From Albidovulum inexpectatum (GTDB lineage Bacteria; Pseudomonadota; Alphaproteobacteria; Rhodobacterales; Rhodobacteraceae): 64,000 nucleotides of DNA. The position numbers and the translations under genes were made by a program. Below, piece by piece: positions 1 to 9,116 of this stretch. Where the stretch lies: the NCBI RefSeq assembly GCF_002927635.1, contig NZ_PRDS01000005.1, positions 124,001 through 188,000 on the forward strand, written 5' to 3'. Position 1 is the first letter of the stretch; each line of letters starts with the position of its first letter. The notes beneath the pieces were generated by a model that was not told where the DNA came from, did not search any database, and worked only from the letters and a program-made list of their open reading frames with translations.

Positions 1-1476
1 GGCGGCGACCGCGCGTTTCCAGCGTTCGTAGCGAGCCGTGCGCTCGCTGGCTTCCATCGCCGGTTCGAACCGGCGCTGCAAGGCCCAGGCCTTGGCAAAG
101 CCCTCGGCGTCGGGATAGATCCCGGCGCGCGATCCGGCCAGCCACGCCGCCCCCATCGCCGTGGTTTCCAGCACCTCGGGCCGATCGACCGGCGCACCAA
201 TGATGTCGGACAGGAACTGCATCGCCCAGTCCGAGGCCGTCATGCCGCCATCGACGCGCAGGACGCCCCCCTGATCTTCCATGCCGGGCCAGTCGGCCCG
301 CATTGCCTCCATCAGATCACGGGTCTGATAACCCACGCTTTCCAGCGCCGAGCGGGCAAGCTCTGCCGGGCCGGAATTGCGCGTCAGGCCAAAGATCGCA
401 CCGCGGCATTCGGCATTCCAGTAGGGCGCGCCAAGGCCCACGAAGGCCGGCACCAGAATGACCTGCTGCGTCGGATCTGCCTGTTCGGCCAAGGGCTGGG
501 TCTCGGCGGCATTGCGGATGATCTTCAGCCCGTCGCGCAGCCACTGGACGACCGCGCCCGCGATGAAGATCGACCCTTCCAGCGCGTAGGTTGGCTTGCC
601 GTCGAACTGATAGGCGATCGTGGTCAGCAGGCGGTTTTGCGACAGGACCGGTGTTTCGCCCGTGTTCAGCAGCGCAAAACAGCCGGTTCCATAGGTCGAT
701 TTCATCATGCCCGGTCGGAAACAGGCCTGCCCGATGGTTGCGGCCTGCTGGTCGCCCGCCACGCCCATGATCGGGATCTCGCGGCCGAACAGATCGGCCC
801 GGGTGGTGCCGAAATCGGCCGCGCAGTCACGCACCTCGGGCAGCATCGACATCGGGATACCCAGCAGGGCGCAGATGTCTTCGTCCCAGCGACCCGCGCG
901 AATGTTGTAGATCAGCGTTCGCGCGGCATTCGTGGCATCGGTGGCGTGGACGCGCCCCCCCGTCAGCTTCCATATCAGATAGGTGTCAACCGTGCCGAAC
1001 AGCAGATCGCCCGCCTCGGCGCGGGCCCTTGCACCTTCGACGTTCTCGAGGATCCACGCGATCTTGGTGCCCGAGAAATAGGGATCCAGCAGCAGGCCGG
1101 TGCGCTGCGTGACCATGGGTTCGTGCCCTTCGGCGCGCAGGCGTTCGCAAAGCGGCGCCGTGCGCCGGTCCTGCCAGACGATCGCCCGATGGACCGGTTC
1201 GCCGGTCTTGCGGTCCCAGACCAGCGTCGTCTCGCGCTGGTTGGTGATGCCGATCGCGGCGATCTCGGCCGCGTCGATCCCGGCGCGTTCGATCGCCTCG
1301 CGCGAGGTCGCCGCGACCGAGGACCACAGATCGGACGGGTCGTGCTCGACCCAGCCCGATTGCGGGAAGTGCTGCGGGAATTCCTGCTGTGCGATGGCCT
1401 TGATCCGAAGATTGGCGTCAAACAGGATGGCGCGGCTGGATGTCGTGCCTTGGTCGATTGCCAGAATGTGGCTCAT
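1..1476 (-). CDS. glpK: Glycerol kinase GlpK (3' end beyond the window)
   Basis: Phosphorylates glycerol to sn-glycerol 3-phosphate with ATP in the cytoplasm, the first step of glycerol catabolism. The N-terminus reads [16 protein letters not shown], the FGGY-kinase phosphate-binding signature, and an ITNQRETT motif follows. 492 codons are visible with no stop; the family is about 500 residues, so only the last few residues lie off the left edge. Its ATG overlaps the glpD stop (ATGA), so the two are translationally coupled in a glpD-glpK operon. Identity is very secure. Confidence 0.97.
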   Translation of the reverse strand, partial: MSHILAIDQGTTSSRAILFDANLRIKAIAQQEFPQHFPQSGWVEHDPSDLWSSVAATSREAIERAGIDAAEIAAIGITNQRETTLVWDRKTGEPVHRAIVWQDRRTAPLCERLRAEGHEPMVTQRTGLLLDPYFSGTKIAWILENVEGARARAEAGDLLFGTVDTYLIWKLTGGRVHATDATNAARTLIYNIRAGRWDEDICALLGIPMSMLPEVRDCAADFGTTRADLFGREIPIMGVAGDQQAATIGQACFRPGMMKSTYGTGCFALLNTGETPVLSQNRLLTTIAYQFDGKPTYALEGSIFIAGAVVQWLRDGLKIIRNAAETQPLAEQADPTQQVILVPAFVGLGAPYWNAECRGAIFGLTRNSGPAELARSALESVGYQTRDLMEAMRADWPGMEDQGGVLRVDGGMTASDWAMQFLSDIIGAPVDRPEVLETTAMGAAWLAGSRAGIYPDAEGFAKAWALQRRFEPAMEASERTARYERWKRAVAA

Positions 1477-3050
1477 GCGTTCCTCCCCCGTTGCATCCAC
1501 GCGTCAAGCTCGGCGATCTGCTCGGCATTCATCCTCAGCCCCAGCTTGGTGCGGCGCCAGACGACATCCTCGGCCGTCTGGGCGTATTCGCGCGCCATCA
1601 GCCAGCGGATCTCGGCCTCGAACAGGCCGGCACCGAAATGGCGGCCCAGATCCTCGGCCGAGCCGGCATCGCCCAGGACCTGCCGTGCCTCGGTGCCGTA
1701 GCAACGCGCCAGACGCCGGATCGTGTATCCGTCCAGGAACGGATAGGCCCGGGCCAGATCGTCGCGCAAGGCGGCCACGCCGTCCACCGGGAAATCGCCG
1801 CCGGGCAGGGGGGCGGTCGCCGTCCAGGGGCCGGCGGGGACGTCCAGAACGCTGGCGATCTTGTCCAGAGCTGCCTCGGCCAGCTTGCGATAGGTCGTGA
1901 TCTTGCCCCCAAAGACGTTGAGGATCGGTGGGCCGTCGCTGTCGAGGGTCAGCACATAGTCGCGGGTTGCCGCCGAGGCCGACTTCGCGCCGTCGTCGTA
2001 AAGCGGCCGAACGCCCGAATAGGTCCAGACGATGTCGTCCCTCGTGACCGGCCGTGCGAAATATTCCGAGGCAAAGGCGCAGAGATAATCCTGTTCTTCT
2101 TCGGTGCAGCGCGCCTGAAGGGGGTCGCCGTCGTGGTCGACATCCGTCGTGCCGATCAGTGTGAAATCTTCTTCATAGGGGATGGCAAAGATGATCCGCC
2201 CGTCGCGTCCCTGGAAGAAGTAGGCGCGATCGTGGTCGAACAGCTTGCGCGTGACGATATGCGATCCGCGCACCAGGCGAATATGCGCGCGCGGCGCCAG
2301 ATGGGCGGTATCCTTGACGATCCGTTCCACCCACGGGCCGCCGGCATTGACGACCATGCGGGCGCGGAACTGCCGGCGCTTGCCGTTGCGTTCGACCTCG
2401 ACGATCCAGTGATCGCCCGATCTGCGGGCCTCGACCACGCGGGTGCGCGTCATGATCCGCGCGCCGCGTGCCTCGGCATCGCGGGCGTTCAGGACGACCA
2501 GGCGCGCATCGTCCACCCAGCAATCGGAATATTCCCATGCGCGGCGGAATTCGGGCTTCAGCGGCTTGCCGGCGGGGTCGCTGGCCAGATCCAGCGTTCG
2601 CGTGCCCGGCAGGATCTTGCGGCCGCCCAGATGGTCGTACAGGAACAGGCCCAGCCGGATCAGCCAGGCCGGCCTTCTGCCGCGCATCCATGGCATGAAG
2701 GTCGACAGCAGCCGCGAGGTCGGCGTGTCGGATTCGAACCGCATGTCGGGGCTGTAGGGCAGGACAAAGCGCATCGGCCACGATATATGCGGCATCGCGC
2801 GCAGCAGGACCTCGCGCTCGATCAGCGCCTTTCGCACCAGCCCGAATTCGAAGTATTCCAGGTAGCGCAGCCCACCATGAAACAGTTTCGTCGAGGCCGA
2901 GGACGTGGCCTGTGCCAGATCCCCCATCTCGGCCAGGGCGACCGACAGGCCGCGGCCCGCCGCGTCGCGGGCAATGCCCACGCCGTTGATCCCCCCGCCA
3001 ATGACAAAGAGGTCAAGCATCGGCTGCTGCGGTTCGGGTTCGGATACCAT
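1473..3050 (-). CDS. glpD: Glycerol-3-phosphate dehydrogenase GlpD
   Basis: Membrane-associated FAD enzyme that oxidises glycerol 3-phosphate to dihydroxyacetone phosphate and passes electrons to quinone. The dinucleotide-binding motif GGGINGVG lies at about residues 18-25, and family blocks such as [15 protein letters not shown] follow. I chose the ATG at 3050 because GGAGCG lies just upstream; this gives 525 residues. The open frame continues further upstream but would run into the glpR promoter region. It is the promoter-proximal gene of glpD-glpK and is transcribed away from the repressor glpR. Confidence 0.95.
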   Translation of the reverse strand: MVSEPEPQQPMLDLFVIGGGINGVGIARDAAGRGLSVALAEMGDLAQATSSASTKLFHGGLRYLEYFEFGLVRKALIEREVLLRAMPHISWPMRFVLPYSPDMRFESDTPTSRLLSTFMPWMRGRRPAWLIRLGLFLYDHLGGRKILPGTRTLDLASDPAGKPLKPEFRRAWEYSDCWVDDARLVVLNARDAEARGARIMTRTRVVEARRSGDHWIVEVERNGKRRQFRARMVVNAGGPWVERIVKDTAHLAPRAHIRLVRGSHIVTRKLFDHDRAYFFQGRDGRIIFAIPYEEDFTLIGTTDVDHDGDPLQARCTEEEQDYLCAFASEYFARPVTRDDIVWTYSGVRPLYDDGAKSASAATRDYVLTLDSDGPPILNVFGGKITTYRKLAEAALDKIASVLDVPAGPWTATAPLPGGDFPVDGVAALRDDLARAYPFLDGYTIRRLARCYGTEARQVLGDAGSAEDLGRHFGAGLFEAEIRWLMAREYAQTAEDVVWRRTKLGLRMNAEQIAELDAWMQRGRNA

Positions 3051-3124
3051 CACACGCTCCGCTGGACTGAATTCGCATCGTTTATCGCGCCGAGATGCGC
3101 GAAATGTCAACTTTTCCGTTCGCG

Positions 3125-3134
3125 AATGTTCGTT
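3125..3134 (+). promoter_or_regulatory. Candidate GlpR half-operator in the glpD/glpR divergent promoter
   Basis: AATGTTCGTT matches the half-site WATGTTCGWT known for enterobacterial GlpR. It lies in the 131-bp gap between the divergent glpD and glpR starts. The adjacent right half is degenerate, so this is suggestive only. Confidence 0.4.
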
Positions 3135-3181
3135 TTGATGCTATTTCTTCGGTGCAGCGGGGCATCGTCACGGAGGGTCGC

Positions 3182-3952
3182 ATGGCGCTGAGCATCCGGC
3201 AAAGCGAAATCCTGGACATCGCGCGGGCCGAGGGGCGCGTCAGCGTCGAGGATCTTGCCGAGCGTTTTGGCGTGACGCTGCAGACCATTCGCCGTGATCT
3301 GACCGAGCTGGCCGATGCCGGACAGCTTGAGCGCGTGCATGGCGGGGCGGTTCTGCGTTCGGGCGTGGCCAATATCGGCTACGAGCAACGGCGGCTGATG
3401 AACGCGGCATCCAAGGCCGCGATCGGGCGGTGCTGTGCGGCCCTGGTGCCGGACGACAGTTCGCTGTTCATCAATATCGGCACCACGACCGAAGCCGTGG
3501 CGCGCGCGCTGTTGGGGCATCGCAACCTGACGGTCGTGACCAACAACATCAACGTGGCCAATATCCTGGCACAGAACGAAAGTTGCGAGGTCATCGTCGC
3601 GGGCGGCGTTCTGCGCCGATCGGACGGCGGCCTGGTCGGTGACCTGACGACCGAGGCGATCAGCCATTTCAAGGTCGATTATGCCATCGTGGGAACCTCG
3701 GCGCTGGACGCCGATGGCGATCTTCTGGATTTCGACCCGCAGGAGGTGCGCGTCAGCCGGGCCATCCTGCGTCAGGCGCGCCAGTCCTTCCTGGTGGCCG
3801 ATGCCTCGAAGCTGGAACGCCGCGCTCCGGTACGGATCGCCTCGTTGTCCGAGATCACGCGCGTCTTTACCGACCGGCCGCTCCCGTCCGGTCTGGCGCG
3901 GAAATGCGCCGAATGGGGGACAGAGGTCACGGTCTGCCCCCCGGCAGAGTAG
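3182..3952 (+). CDS. glpR: DeoR-family glycerol-3-phosphate regulon repressor GlpR
   Basis: DNA-binding repressor, expected to release DNA on binding glycerol 3-phosphate. An N-terminal DeoR helix-turn-helix covers about residues 5-58 (VSVEDLAERFGV, TLQTIRRDL, ERVHGGAVL) and is followed by a DeoR-C sugar-phosphate-sensing domain. GGAGGG precedes the chosen ATG, giving 256 residues, close to the E. coli protein (252). It is divergent from glpD-glpK, which it most likely controls. The longer open frame from 3095 adds residues with no family counterpart. Confidence 0.9.
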   Translation: MALSIRQSEILDIARAEGRVSVEDLAERFGVTLQTIRRDLTELADAGQLERVHGGAVLRSGVANIGYEQRRLMNAASKAAIGRCCAALVPDDSSLFINIGTTTEAVARALLGHRNLTVVTNNINVANILAQNESCEVIVAGGVLRRSDGGLVGDLTTEAISHFKVDYAIVGTSALDADGDLLDFDPQEVRVSRAILRQARQSFLVADASKLERRAPVRIASLSEITRVFTDRPLPSGLARKCAEWGTEVTVCPPAE

Positions 3953-3958
3953 GAACGG

Positions 3959-4996
3959 TCAGGTCCAGTCCAGAACGACCTTGCCGCTTTTCCCGGTGCG
4001 CATGATCTCGAAGGCCTCGCGGTAGTCGTCCGCGGCAAAGCGGTGGGTGATGACGCCGCGCACATCCAGGCCGTTTTCCAGCATGGCGATCATCTTGTAC
4101 CAGGTCTCGAAGATCTCGCGGCCATAGACGCCCTTGATCGTCAGCGCCTTGAAGACGATGCGCGACCAGTCCACCGGGCTCTTGCCCGGCGGGATGCCCA
4201 GCATCGCGATGCGGCCGCCCATGACCATGTTTTCCACCATCTGATCGAAGGCGGCCTGGCTGCCTGACATTTCCAGCCCGACATCGAAGCCTTCCTTCAT
4301 CTTCAGCATGTGCTCGACCTCGCGCAGGTCCTGACGCGCCACGTTGACGGGCTCGACATCGGCCACCCGCGCGGCCAGGTCCAGCCGGTCCTGGTTGACA
4401 TCCGTGATCACCACATGCCGCGCGCCGACATGGCGTGCCACGGCGGCGGCCATGATGCCGATCGGCCCGGCGCCGGTGATCAGCACGTCCTCGCCGACAA
4501 GGTCGAAGGACAGCGCGGTATGCACCGCATTGCCAAGCGGGTCGAGGATCGCGCCGATCTCGTCGTCGATCTCGTCGGGCAGGGGGACGACGTTGAAGGC
4601 GGGCAGGCGCAGATATTCGGCGAAGGCGCCGTTTTCGTTGACGCCGATGCCGCGCGTGGCGGGGTCAAGATGGAACTTTCCCGCCCGCGCCTGACGCGAC
4701 TGGCGCCCGATCAGGTGCCCCTCGCCCGAACAGCGCTGGCCGATCGAAAGACCTTCGACGTTGCGGCCGATCTCGACGATCTCGCCGGCGAATTCGTGAC
4801 CGGTGATCAGGCCGACAGGCACGGTGCGCCGGGCCCAGTCGTCCCAGTTCCAGATATGGATGTCGGTGCCGCAGATCCCGGTTTTCTTCACCCGGATCAG
4901 CACGTCGTCGGGCCCGATCTCGGGCACCGGGCGGGTTTCCATCCACAGCCCCGGTTCGGGCCGCGCCTTGACCAGGGCCTTCATCTCGTTGCGCAT
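3959..4996 (-). CDS. tdh: L-threonine 3-dehydrogenase Tdh
   Basis: Oxidises L-threonine to 2-amino-3-oxobutyrate with NAD+, the substrate of the neighbouring Kbl. It is a medium-chain zinc dehydrogenase: GICGTDIH and GHEFAGE hold the catalytic zinc ligands, and GAGPIG starts the Rossmann fold. The four structural-zinc cysteines present in E. coli Tdh are absent: the lobe reads [19 protein letters not shown]. The ATG at 4996 has GGGAG nine bases upstream and sits 1 nt after the kbl stop. An ATG at 4984 gives the family-typical 341 residues (MKALVKA) but has no Shine-Dalgarno sequence. Second gene of kbl-tdh. Confidence 0.94.
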   Translation of the reverse strand: MRNEMKALVKARPEPGLWMETRPVPEIGPDDVLIRVKKTGICGTDIHIWNWDDWARRTVPVGLITGHEFAGEIVEIGRNVEGLSIGQRCSGEGHLIGRQSRQARAGKFHLDPATRGIGVNENGAFAEYLRLPAFNVVPLPDEIDDEIGAILDPLGNAVHTALSFDLVGEDVLITGAGPIGIMAAAVARHVGARHVVITDVNQDRLDLAARVADVEPVNVARQDLREVEHMLKMKEGFDVGLEMSGSQAAFDQMVENMVMGGRIAMLGIPPGKSPVDWSRIVFKALTIKGVYGREIFETWYKMIAMLENGLDVRGVITHRFAADDYREAFEIMRTGKSGKVVLDWT

Positions 4997-4997
4997 G

Positions 4998-6188
4998 TTA
5001 CAGCACTCCCACCTTGCGACCGGCCTCGGCAAAGGCCTCGAGCGCCCGATCCAGATCGGCGCGCGACAGCCGCGCATTCATCTGCGTCCGGATCCGCGCC
5101 TGTCCATGCGGCACGACCGGATAGAAGAAGCCCTGAACGAAGATGCCACGGGCAACGAGCTCGGCCGCCATCTGCTGGGCCAGGCGGGCTTCGCCCAGCA
5201 TCACCGGCACGATCGGGTGCTCGCCGGGCAGAAGGCGGAATCCCGCCGATTCCAGCCCCGCGCGCCAGTAGCGGGCATTGTCGAACAGGGATGCGCGCAG
5301 ATCGTCCGCGCCCTCGACGATGTCGATCGCGGCAAGCCCCGCCGCCACCACTGCCGGCGGCAGCGCGTTCGAGAACAGATAGGGGCGCGAGCGCTGCCGC
5401 AGCATGTCGATCACCGGCTGCGGCCCCGCGACATAGCCGCCCAGCGCACCGCCCAGCGCCTTGCCCAGCGTGCCGGTCAGGATATCGACATCGACTCCGA
5501 AATGGGCCGGCGTCCCGCGCCCCTGCGGCCCCATGAAGCCCGTCGCATGGCAATCGTCCACCATGGTCAGCGCGCCGTATTCGCGTGCAAGCTCGGTGAT
5601 GCGGGGAAGGTTGGCAAGGTAGCCGTCCATGGAAAAGACACCATCGGTGGCGATCATGACGAAACGGGCCCCCTCGGCGCGCGCCTTCTGCAACTGGGTC
5701 TCCAGATCCGCCATGTCGGAATTGGCATAGCGATAGCGGCGCGCCTTGCACAGCCGGATGCCGTCGATGATCGAGGCATGGTTCAGCGCGTCCGAGACGA
5801 TGGCATCCTCGGGGCCAAGGAGCGGCTCGAACAGCCCGCCATTGGCGTCGAAGCAGGCCGCATAGAGGATCGCGTCATCCTTGCCCAGAAAGCGCGCGAT
5901 CCGGGTCTCCAGCGCGCGGTGCAGATCCTGCGTGCCGCAGATGAAGCGGACCGAGGCCATGCCGTAGCCGTGATCGCGCATCGCTTCGCAGGCCGCCTCG
6001 ATCAGGGCCGGGTGATCGGCCAGGCCCAGATAGTTGTTGGCGCACAGGTTCAGCATCTCGCGCCCGTCGATGCGCACATGCGCCCCCTGGGCCGAGGTGA
6101 TCAGCCTTTCGCGTTTCATCAGGCCCTGCGACTCGATGTCCTTCAGGGTGTTGACCAGGTGGGTCAGGAAGGCGGGTTTGTCCGACAT
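4998..6188 (-). CDS. kbl: 2-amino-3-ketobutyrate CoA ligase (glycine C-acetyltransferase) Kbl
   Basis: PLP enzyme that cleaves 2-amino-3-oxobutyrate with CoA to glycine and acetyl-CoA, completing threonine degradation with Tdh. The PLP-binding lysine sits in GTLGKALGG, and NHASIIDG is typical of alpha-oxoamine synthases. Length is 396 residues (E. coli 398). The start MSDKPAFL is preceded by a strong GGAGGATATT ribosome site. Directly upstream of tdh and downstream of the XRE/cupin regulator, all on the same strand. Confidence 0.96.
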   Translation of the reverse strand: MSDKPAFLTHLVNTLKDIESQGLMKRERLITSAQGAHVRIDGREMLNLCANNYLGLADHPALIEAACEAMRDHGYGMASVRFICGTQDLHRALETRIARFLGKDDAILYAACFDANGGLFEPLLGPEDAIVSDALNHASIIDGIRLCKARRYRYANSDMADLETQLQKARAEGARFVMIATDGVFSMDGYLANLPRITELAREYGALTMVDDCHATGFMGPQGRGTPAHFGVDVDILTGTLGKALGGALGGYVAGPQPVIDMLRQRSRPYLFSNALPPAVVAAGLAAIDIVEGADDLRASLFDNARYWRAGLESAGFRLLPGEHPIVPVMLGEARLAQQMAAELVARGIFVQGFFYPVVPHGQARIRTQMNARLSRADLDRALEAFAEAGRKVGVL

Positions 6189-6277
6189 GGCAGAATATCC
6201 TCCGTGATGGCGGAAGGGTATCGCGAGCGGGCGAAATGTCAATATTTCGGATGGCGTTCCGGCATGACGGAAAATCG

Positions 6278-6838
6278 TCAGGAATTCTGGACGATCAGGA
6301 TCGCGCGTGCGGGGCCGTCCTCGGCGGCGATACTGTGGGGCCGGTCGGCGAAATAACGCGCCGTGTCGCCCTGGTTCAGGACCTGGCACTCCTCGCCCGA
6401 GCGGACGCGCAGGCGGCCGGACAGAACCGTCAGATGTTCGCGGCAACCCGGCCCGTGCGGGTCACTGTCCAGAATGCCGCCTTCGTCCAGCGTGAGGTCA
6501 TAGACTTCGTGCTCGCCCGCGGCTTCGGCGGGCGACAGGATGCGGATGCGCACGCCACGGCCGCGGCCCGCGATGACCGGTGCGGCCTCGGCGCGGATGA
6601 CTTCGATCGCCGGTGTGCTGCGGCCTTCCAGAAGGCCCGCGAAATCGACCTTCAGCGCCTGGGTCAGGTTCCACAATGTTGCAACCGTCGGGCTTGATTC
6701 GCCGCGCTCGATCTGGCTGACCATCGACCGGGAAACGCCCGACAGGCGCGCGACGGCGTCGAGGCTCAGCCCCTTGGCCTTGCGCGCCTCGCGCAGGGCA
6801 TTGGCAAGACGGTCGTGAATGTCGTTGCGGTTGCTCAT
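6278..6838 (-). CDS. XRE-family regulator with C-terminal cupin domain
   Basis: Helix-turn-helix at about residues 9-63 ([27 protein letters not shown]) followed by a small beta-barrel cupin likely to bind an effector; 186 residues, the usual size for HTH-cupin regulators. The start [11 protein letters not shown] was chosen because upstream residues lack domain homology. It lies 89 bp upstream of kbl on the same strand, so it may be cotranscribed with and control kbl-tdh. The ligand (possibly threonine or glycine) cannot be read from the sequence. Confidence 0.85.
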   Translation of the reverse strand: MSNRNDIHDRLANALREARKAKGLSLDAVARLSGVSRSMVSQIERGESSPTVATLWNLTQALKVDFAGLLEGRSTPAIEVIRAEAAPVIAGRGRGVRIRILSPAEAAGEHEVYDLTLDEGGILDSDPHGPGCREHLTVLSGRLRVRSGEECQVLNQGDTARYFADRPHSIAAEDGPARAILIVQNS

Positions 6839-6870
6839 GCCGGCCAAGTTGGGCAACGGGGCTGCAAAGG

Positions 6871-7788
6871 TCAACGGGGCAGCATCGATTCGCCTTGCGG
6901 ATCGGCGGCCTGATCGACCAGCCATTGCCGAAAGGCGACAAGCGGCGGATAATCTGCCAATGCGGGCGGCCAGACCAGGTAATAGCCGCCCGACCCGGTG
7001 ACAGGGTCCGGATGCAGGGCAACCAGCCGGCCTTCGTCCAGTTCGGGCTGGGCAAGGAAATCGGGCAGCAATGCCACGCCCAGCCCGTGGATCGCCGCCT
7101 GGATCAGGGGGCCGAACTGGTCGAACAGCATCCCGCCCGAATGCGGTGCCGCGATTCCGTGACGCGCCAGAAATGCGGCCCAGGCATTCGGTCGGGTCTC
7201 GAGCTGCAACAGCGGCAGCCGCGGCAGGTCATGGGGCCCATGCGCGCCATGTTCGGCCAGAAGCGCGGGCGCGGCGCAGGCGATCAGCCCTTCGTCGAAG
7301 AGATGCGCCGATTGCGTCCCGCCCCAGTCATCGGTGCCGAAATGGATTGCGGCATCGAACCCCTCGGTCTCGAAATCGAACGGCCGCAGCCGCGTTCCAA
7401 GGTTCAGCGTGATGCCCGGATGGGCGCGCAGGAAGCCGGGCAACCGGGGCGCCAGCCACCGCGTGCCGAAAGACGGCAGGATCGCCAGCGAAAGCGTGCC
7501 GCCGTCCATGTTGGCCCGGACCCGCATCGACCCGCGCGAGATCAGGTCCAGCGCCTTGACCACATCGCGCCCATAGGCCTTGGCCTGTTCCGTCGGCGCC
7601 AGCGCCCGGCGCTCGCGCCTGAACAGGGTCACGCCCAGCTGCGCCTCCAGCGATTGTATCAGCCGGCTGACCGTGCCCTGTGTCAGGCTCAGGTCGCGCG
7701 CCGCCGCCTGGGTCGATCCGGTGCGCAGGACGGCTTCGAACGCCGTCAGTTGGGCAATCGAGGGCAGAAACCGTCGCGGGGTCGCCAT
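6871..7788 (-). CDS. LysR-family transcriptional regulator
   Basis: 305 residues with the standard layout: winged helix at about residues 5-65 ([24 protein letters not shown]) and a LysR substrate-binding domain. Divergent from the glutaryl-CoA dehydrogenase gene with 97 bp between start codons. A perfect ATGCA-N5-TGCAT inverted repeat lies there. The arrangement suggests control of the lysine/glutaryl-CoA genes, with a pathway acid or CoA ester as possible inducer; that is an inference from position. Confidence 0.9.
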   Translation of the reverse strand: MATPRRFLPSIAQLTAFEAVLRTGSTQAAARDLSLTQGTVSRLIQSLEAQLGVTLFRRERRALAPTEQAKAYGRDVVKALDLISRGSMRVRANMDGGTLSLAILPSFGTRWLAPRLPGFLRAHPGITLNLGTRLRPFDFETEGFDAAIHFGTDDWGGTQSAHLFDEGLIACAAPALLAEHGAHGPHDLPRLPLLQLETRPNAWAAFLARHGIAAPHSGGMLFDQFGPLIQAAIHGLGVALLPDFLAQPELDEGRLVALHPDPVTGSGGYYLVWPPALADYPPLVAFRQWLVDQAADPQGESMLPR

Positions 7789-7790
7789 CT

Positions 7791-7805
7791 ATGCACTCCA
7801 TGCAT
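7791..7805. promoter_or_regulatory. Candidate LysR-type operator
   Basis: ATGCACTCCATGCAT is a perfect 5-bp inverted repeat with a 5-bp spacer and contains the T-N11-A core of LysR boxes. It starts 3 nt upstream of the LysR start codon and about 80 bp upstream of the gcdH start, fitting autoregulation plus activation. A second palindrome, GTGCGCGCGCAC, lies at 7828-7839. Confidence 0.45.
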
Positions 7806-7885
7806 CAAACGGCGCAAGAATATCGCTGTGCGCGCGCACGGCAATGGCGCAAGATGTATCCGACACCCGCAATCGGAGAGCCAGG

Positions 7886-9094
7886 ATGAAATTGTCGCCA
7901 AAGGATGCCCCTGAACTTGGCCCCTTCGACTGGGCCGATCCGCTGCGTCTGGATGACCAGCTGACCGAGGAAGAGCGCATGCTGCGCGATGCCGCGCATG
8001 CCTATGCGCAGGACCGCCTGATGCCCCGGGTCATCAAGGCCTGGCGCGAAGAGCATACCGACCCGGCAATCTTTGCCGAGATGGGCCAGATGGGTCTGCT
8101 GGGCGTCACGATCCCCGAGGAATATGGCGGAATCGGCGCCTCCTACGTGGCCTATGGCCTTGTCGCGCGCGAGATCGAGCGCGTGGATTCCGGCTATCGG
8201 TCCATGATGTCGGTTCAGTCCAGCCTGGTGATGTATCCGATCCATGCCTACGGTTCCGAAGAGCAGCGCAAGAAATACCTGCCCCGGCTGGCCAGCGGCG
8301 AATGGATCGGCTGCTTCGGCCTGACCGAGCCCGATGCCGGTTCGGATCCTGCCGGGATGAAGACGCGCGCCACCAGGACGGCGGGCGGCTATGTCCTGAA
8401 CGGGTCCAAGATGTGGATATCCAATTCCCCGATCGCCGATGTCTTTGTTGTCTGGGCCAAATCCGAGGCGCATGGCGGCAAGATCCGGGGTTTCGTGCTG
8501 GAAAAGGGGATGAAGGGCCTGTCGGCGCCGAAGATCGGTGGCAAGCTTTCCCTGCGCGCCAGCATCACCGGCGAGATCGTGATGGACAATGTCGAGGTTG
8601 GCGAAGATGCGCTCTTGCCCGGCGTCGAGGGGCTGAAGGGGCCGTTCGGCTGCCTGAACCGCGCGCGCTATGGCATTTCCTGGGGCGTGATGGGGGCGGC
8701 GGAATTCTGCATGCATGCCGCGCGTCAGTATGGGCTGGATCGCCGGCAGTTCGGCAAGCCTCTGGCCCAGACGCAGCTGTACCAGAAGAAGCTTGCCGAC
8801 ATGATGACGGAGATCGCGCTGGGCCTGCAGGCCAGCTTGCGCGTGGGGCGTCTGATGGACGAGGGCCGCGCCGCGCCCGAGATGATCAGCCTCATCAAAC
8901 GCAACAATTGCGGCAAGGCGCTGGAGATTGCGCGGATGGCGCGTGACATGCATGGCGGCAACGGCATCCAGGAGGACTATCACGTGATGCGCCATGCGAT
9001 GAATCTCGAGACGGTGAATACCTACGAGGGCACCCATGACGTTCACGCGCTGATTCTGGGCCGTGCGATCACGGGTCTTCAGGCATTCTTCTGA
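7886..9094 (+). CDS. gcdH: Glutaryl-CoA dehydrogenase
   Basis: FAD acyl-CoA dehydrogenase that oxidises and decarboxylates glutaryl-CoA to crotonyl-CoA. It matches the glutaryl-CoA subgroup closely: [57 protein letters not shown] and the catalytic-glutamate block [20 protein letters not shown]. Length 402 residues. The start MKLSPKDA follows GGAGAGCCAGG. First gene of a plus-strand run leading to lysine-degradation enzymes, which supports glutaryl-CoA rather than another acyl-CoA as substrate. Confidence 0.95.
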   Translation: MKLSPKDAPELGPFDWADPLRLDDQLTEEERMLRDAAHAYAQDRLMPRVIKAWREEHTDPAIFAEMGQMGLLGVTIPEEYGGIGASYVAYGLVAREIERVDSGYRSMMSVQSSLVMYPIHAYGSEEQRKKYLPRLASGEWIGCFGLTEPDAGSDPAGMKTRATRTAGGYVLNGSKMWISNSPIADVFVVWAKSEAHGGKIRGFVLEKGMKGLSAPKIGGKLSLRASITGEIVMDNVEVGEDALLPGVEGLKGPFGCLNRARYGISWGVMGAAEFCMHAARQYGLDRRQFGKPLAQTQLYQKKLADMMTEIALGLQASLRVGRLMDEGRAAPEMISLIKRNNCGKALEIARMARDMHGGNGIQEDYHVMRHAMNLETVNTYEGTHDVHALILGRAITGLQAFF

Positions 9095-9116
9095 TCGCGG
9101 CGGAAAGGGGCGGGCG

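Noticed and set aside
61-80. tRNA-like GGTTCGAACC sequence
   Set aside because: It lies inside glpK coding sequence and no cloverleaf arms surround it.
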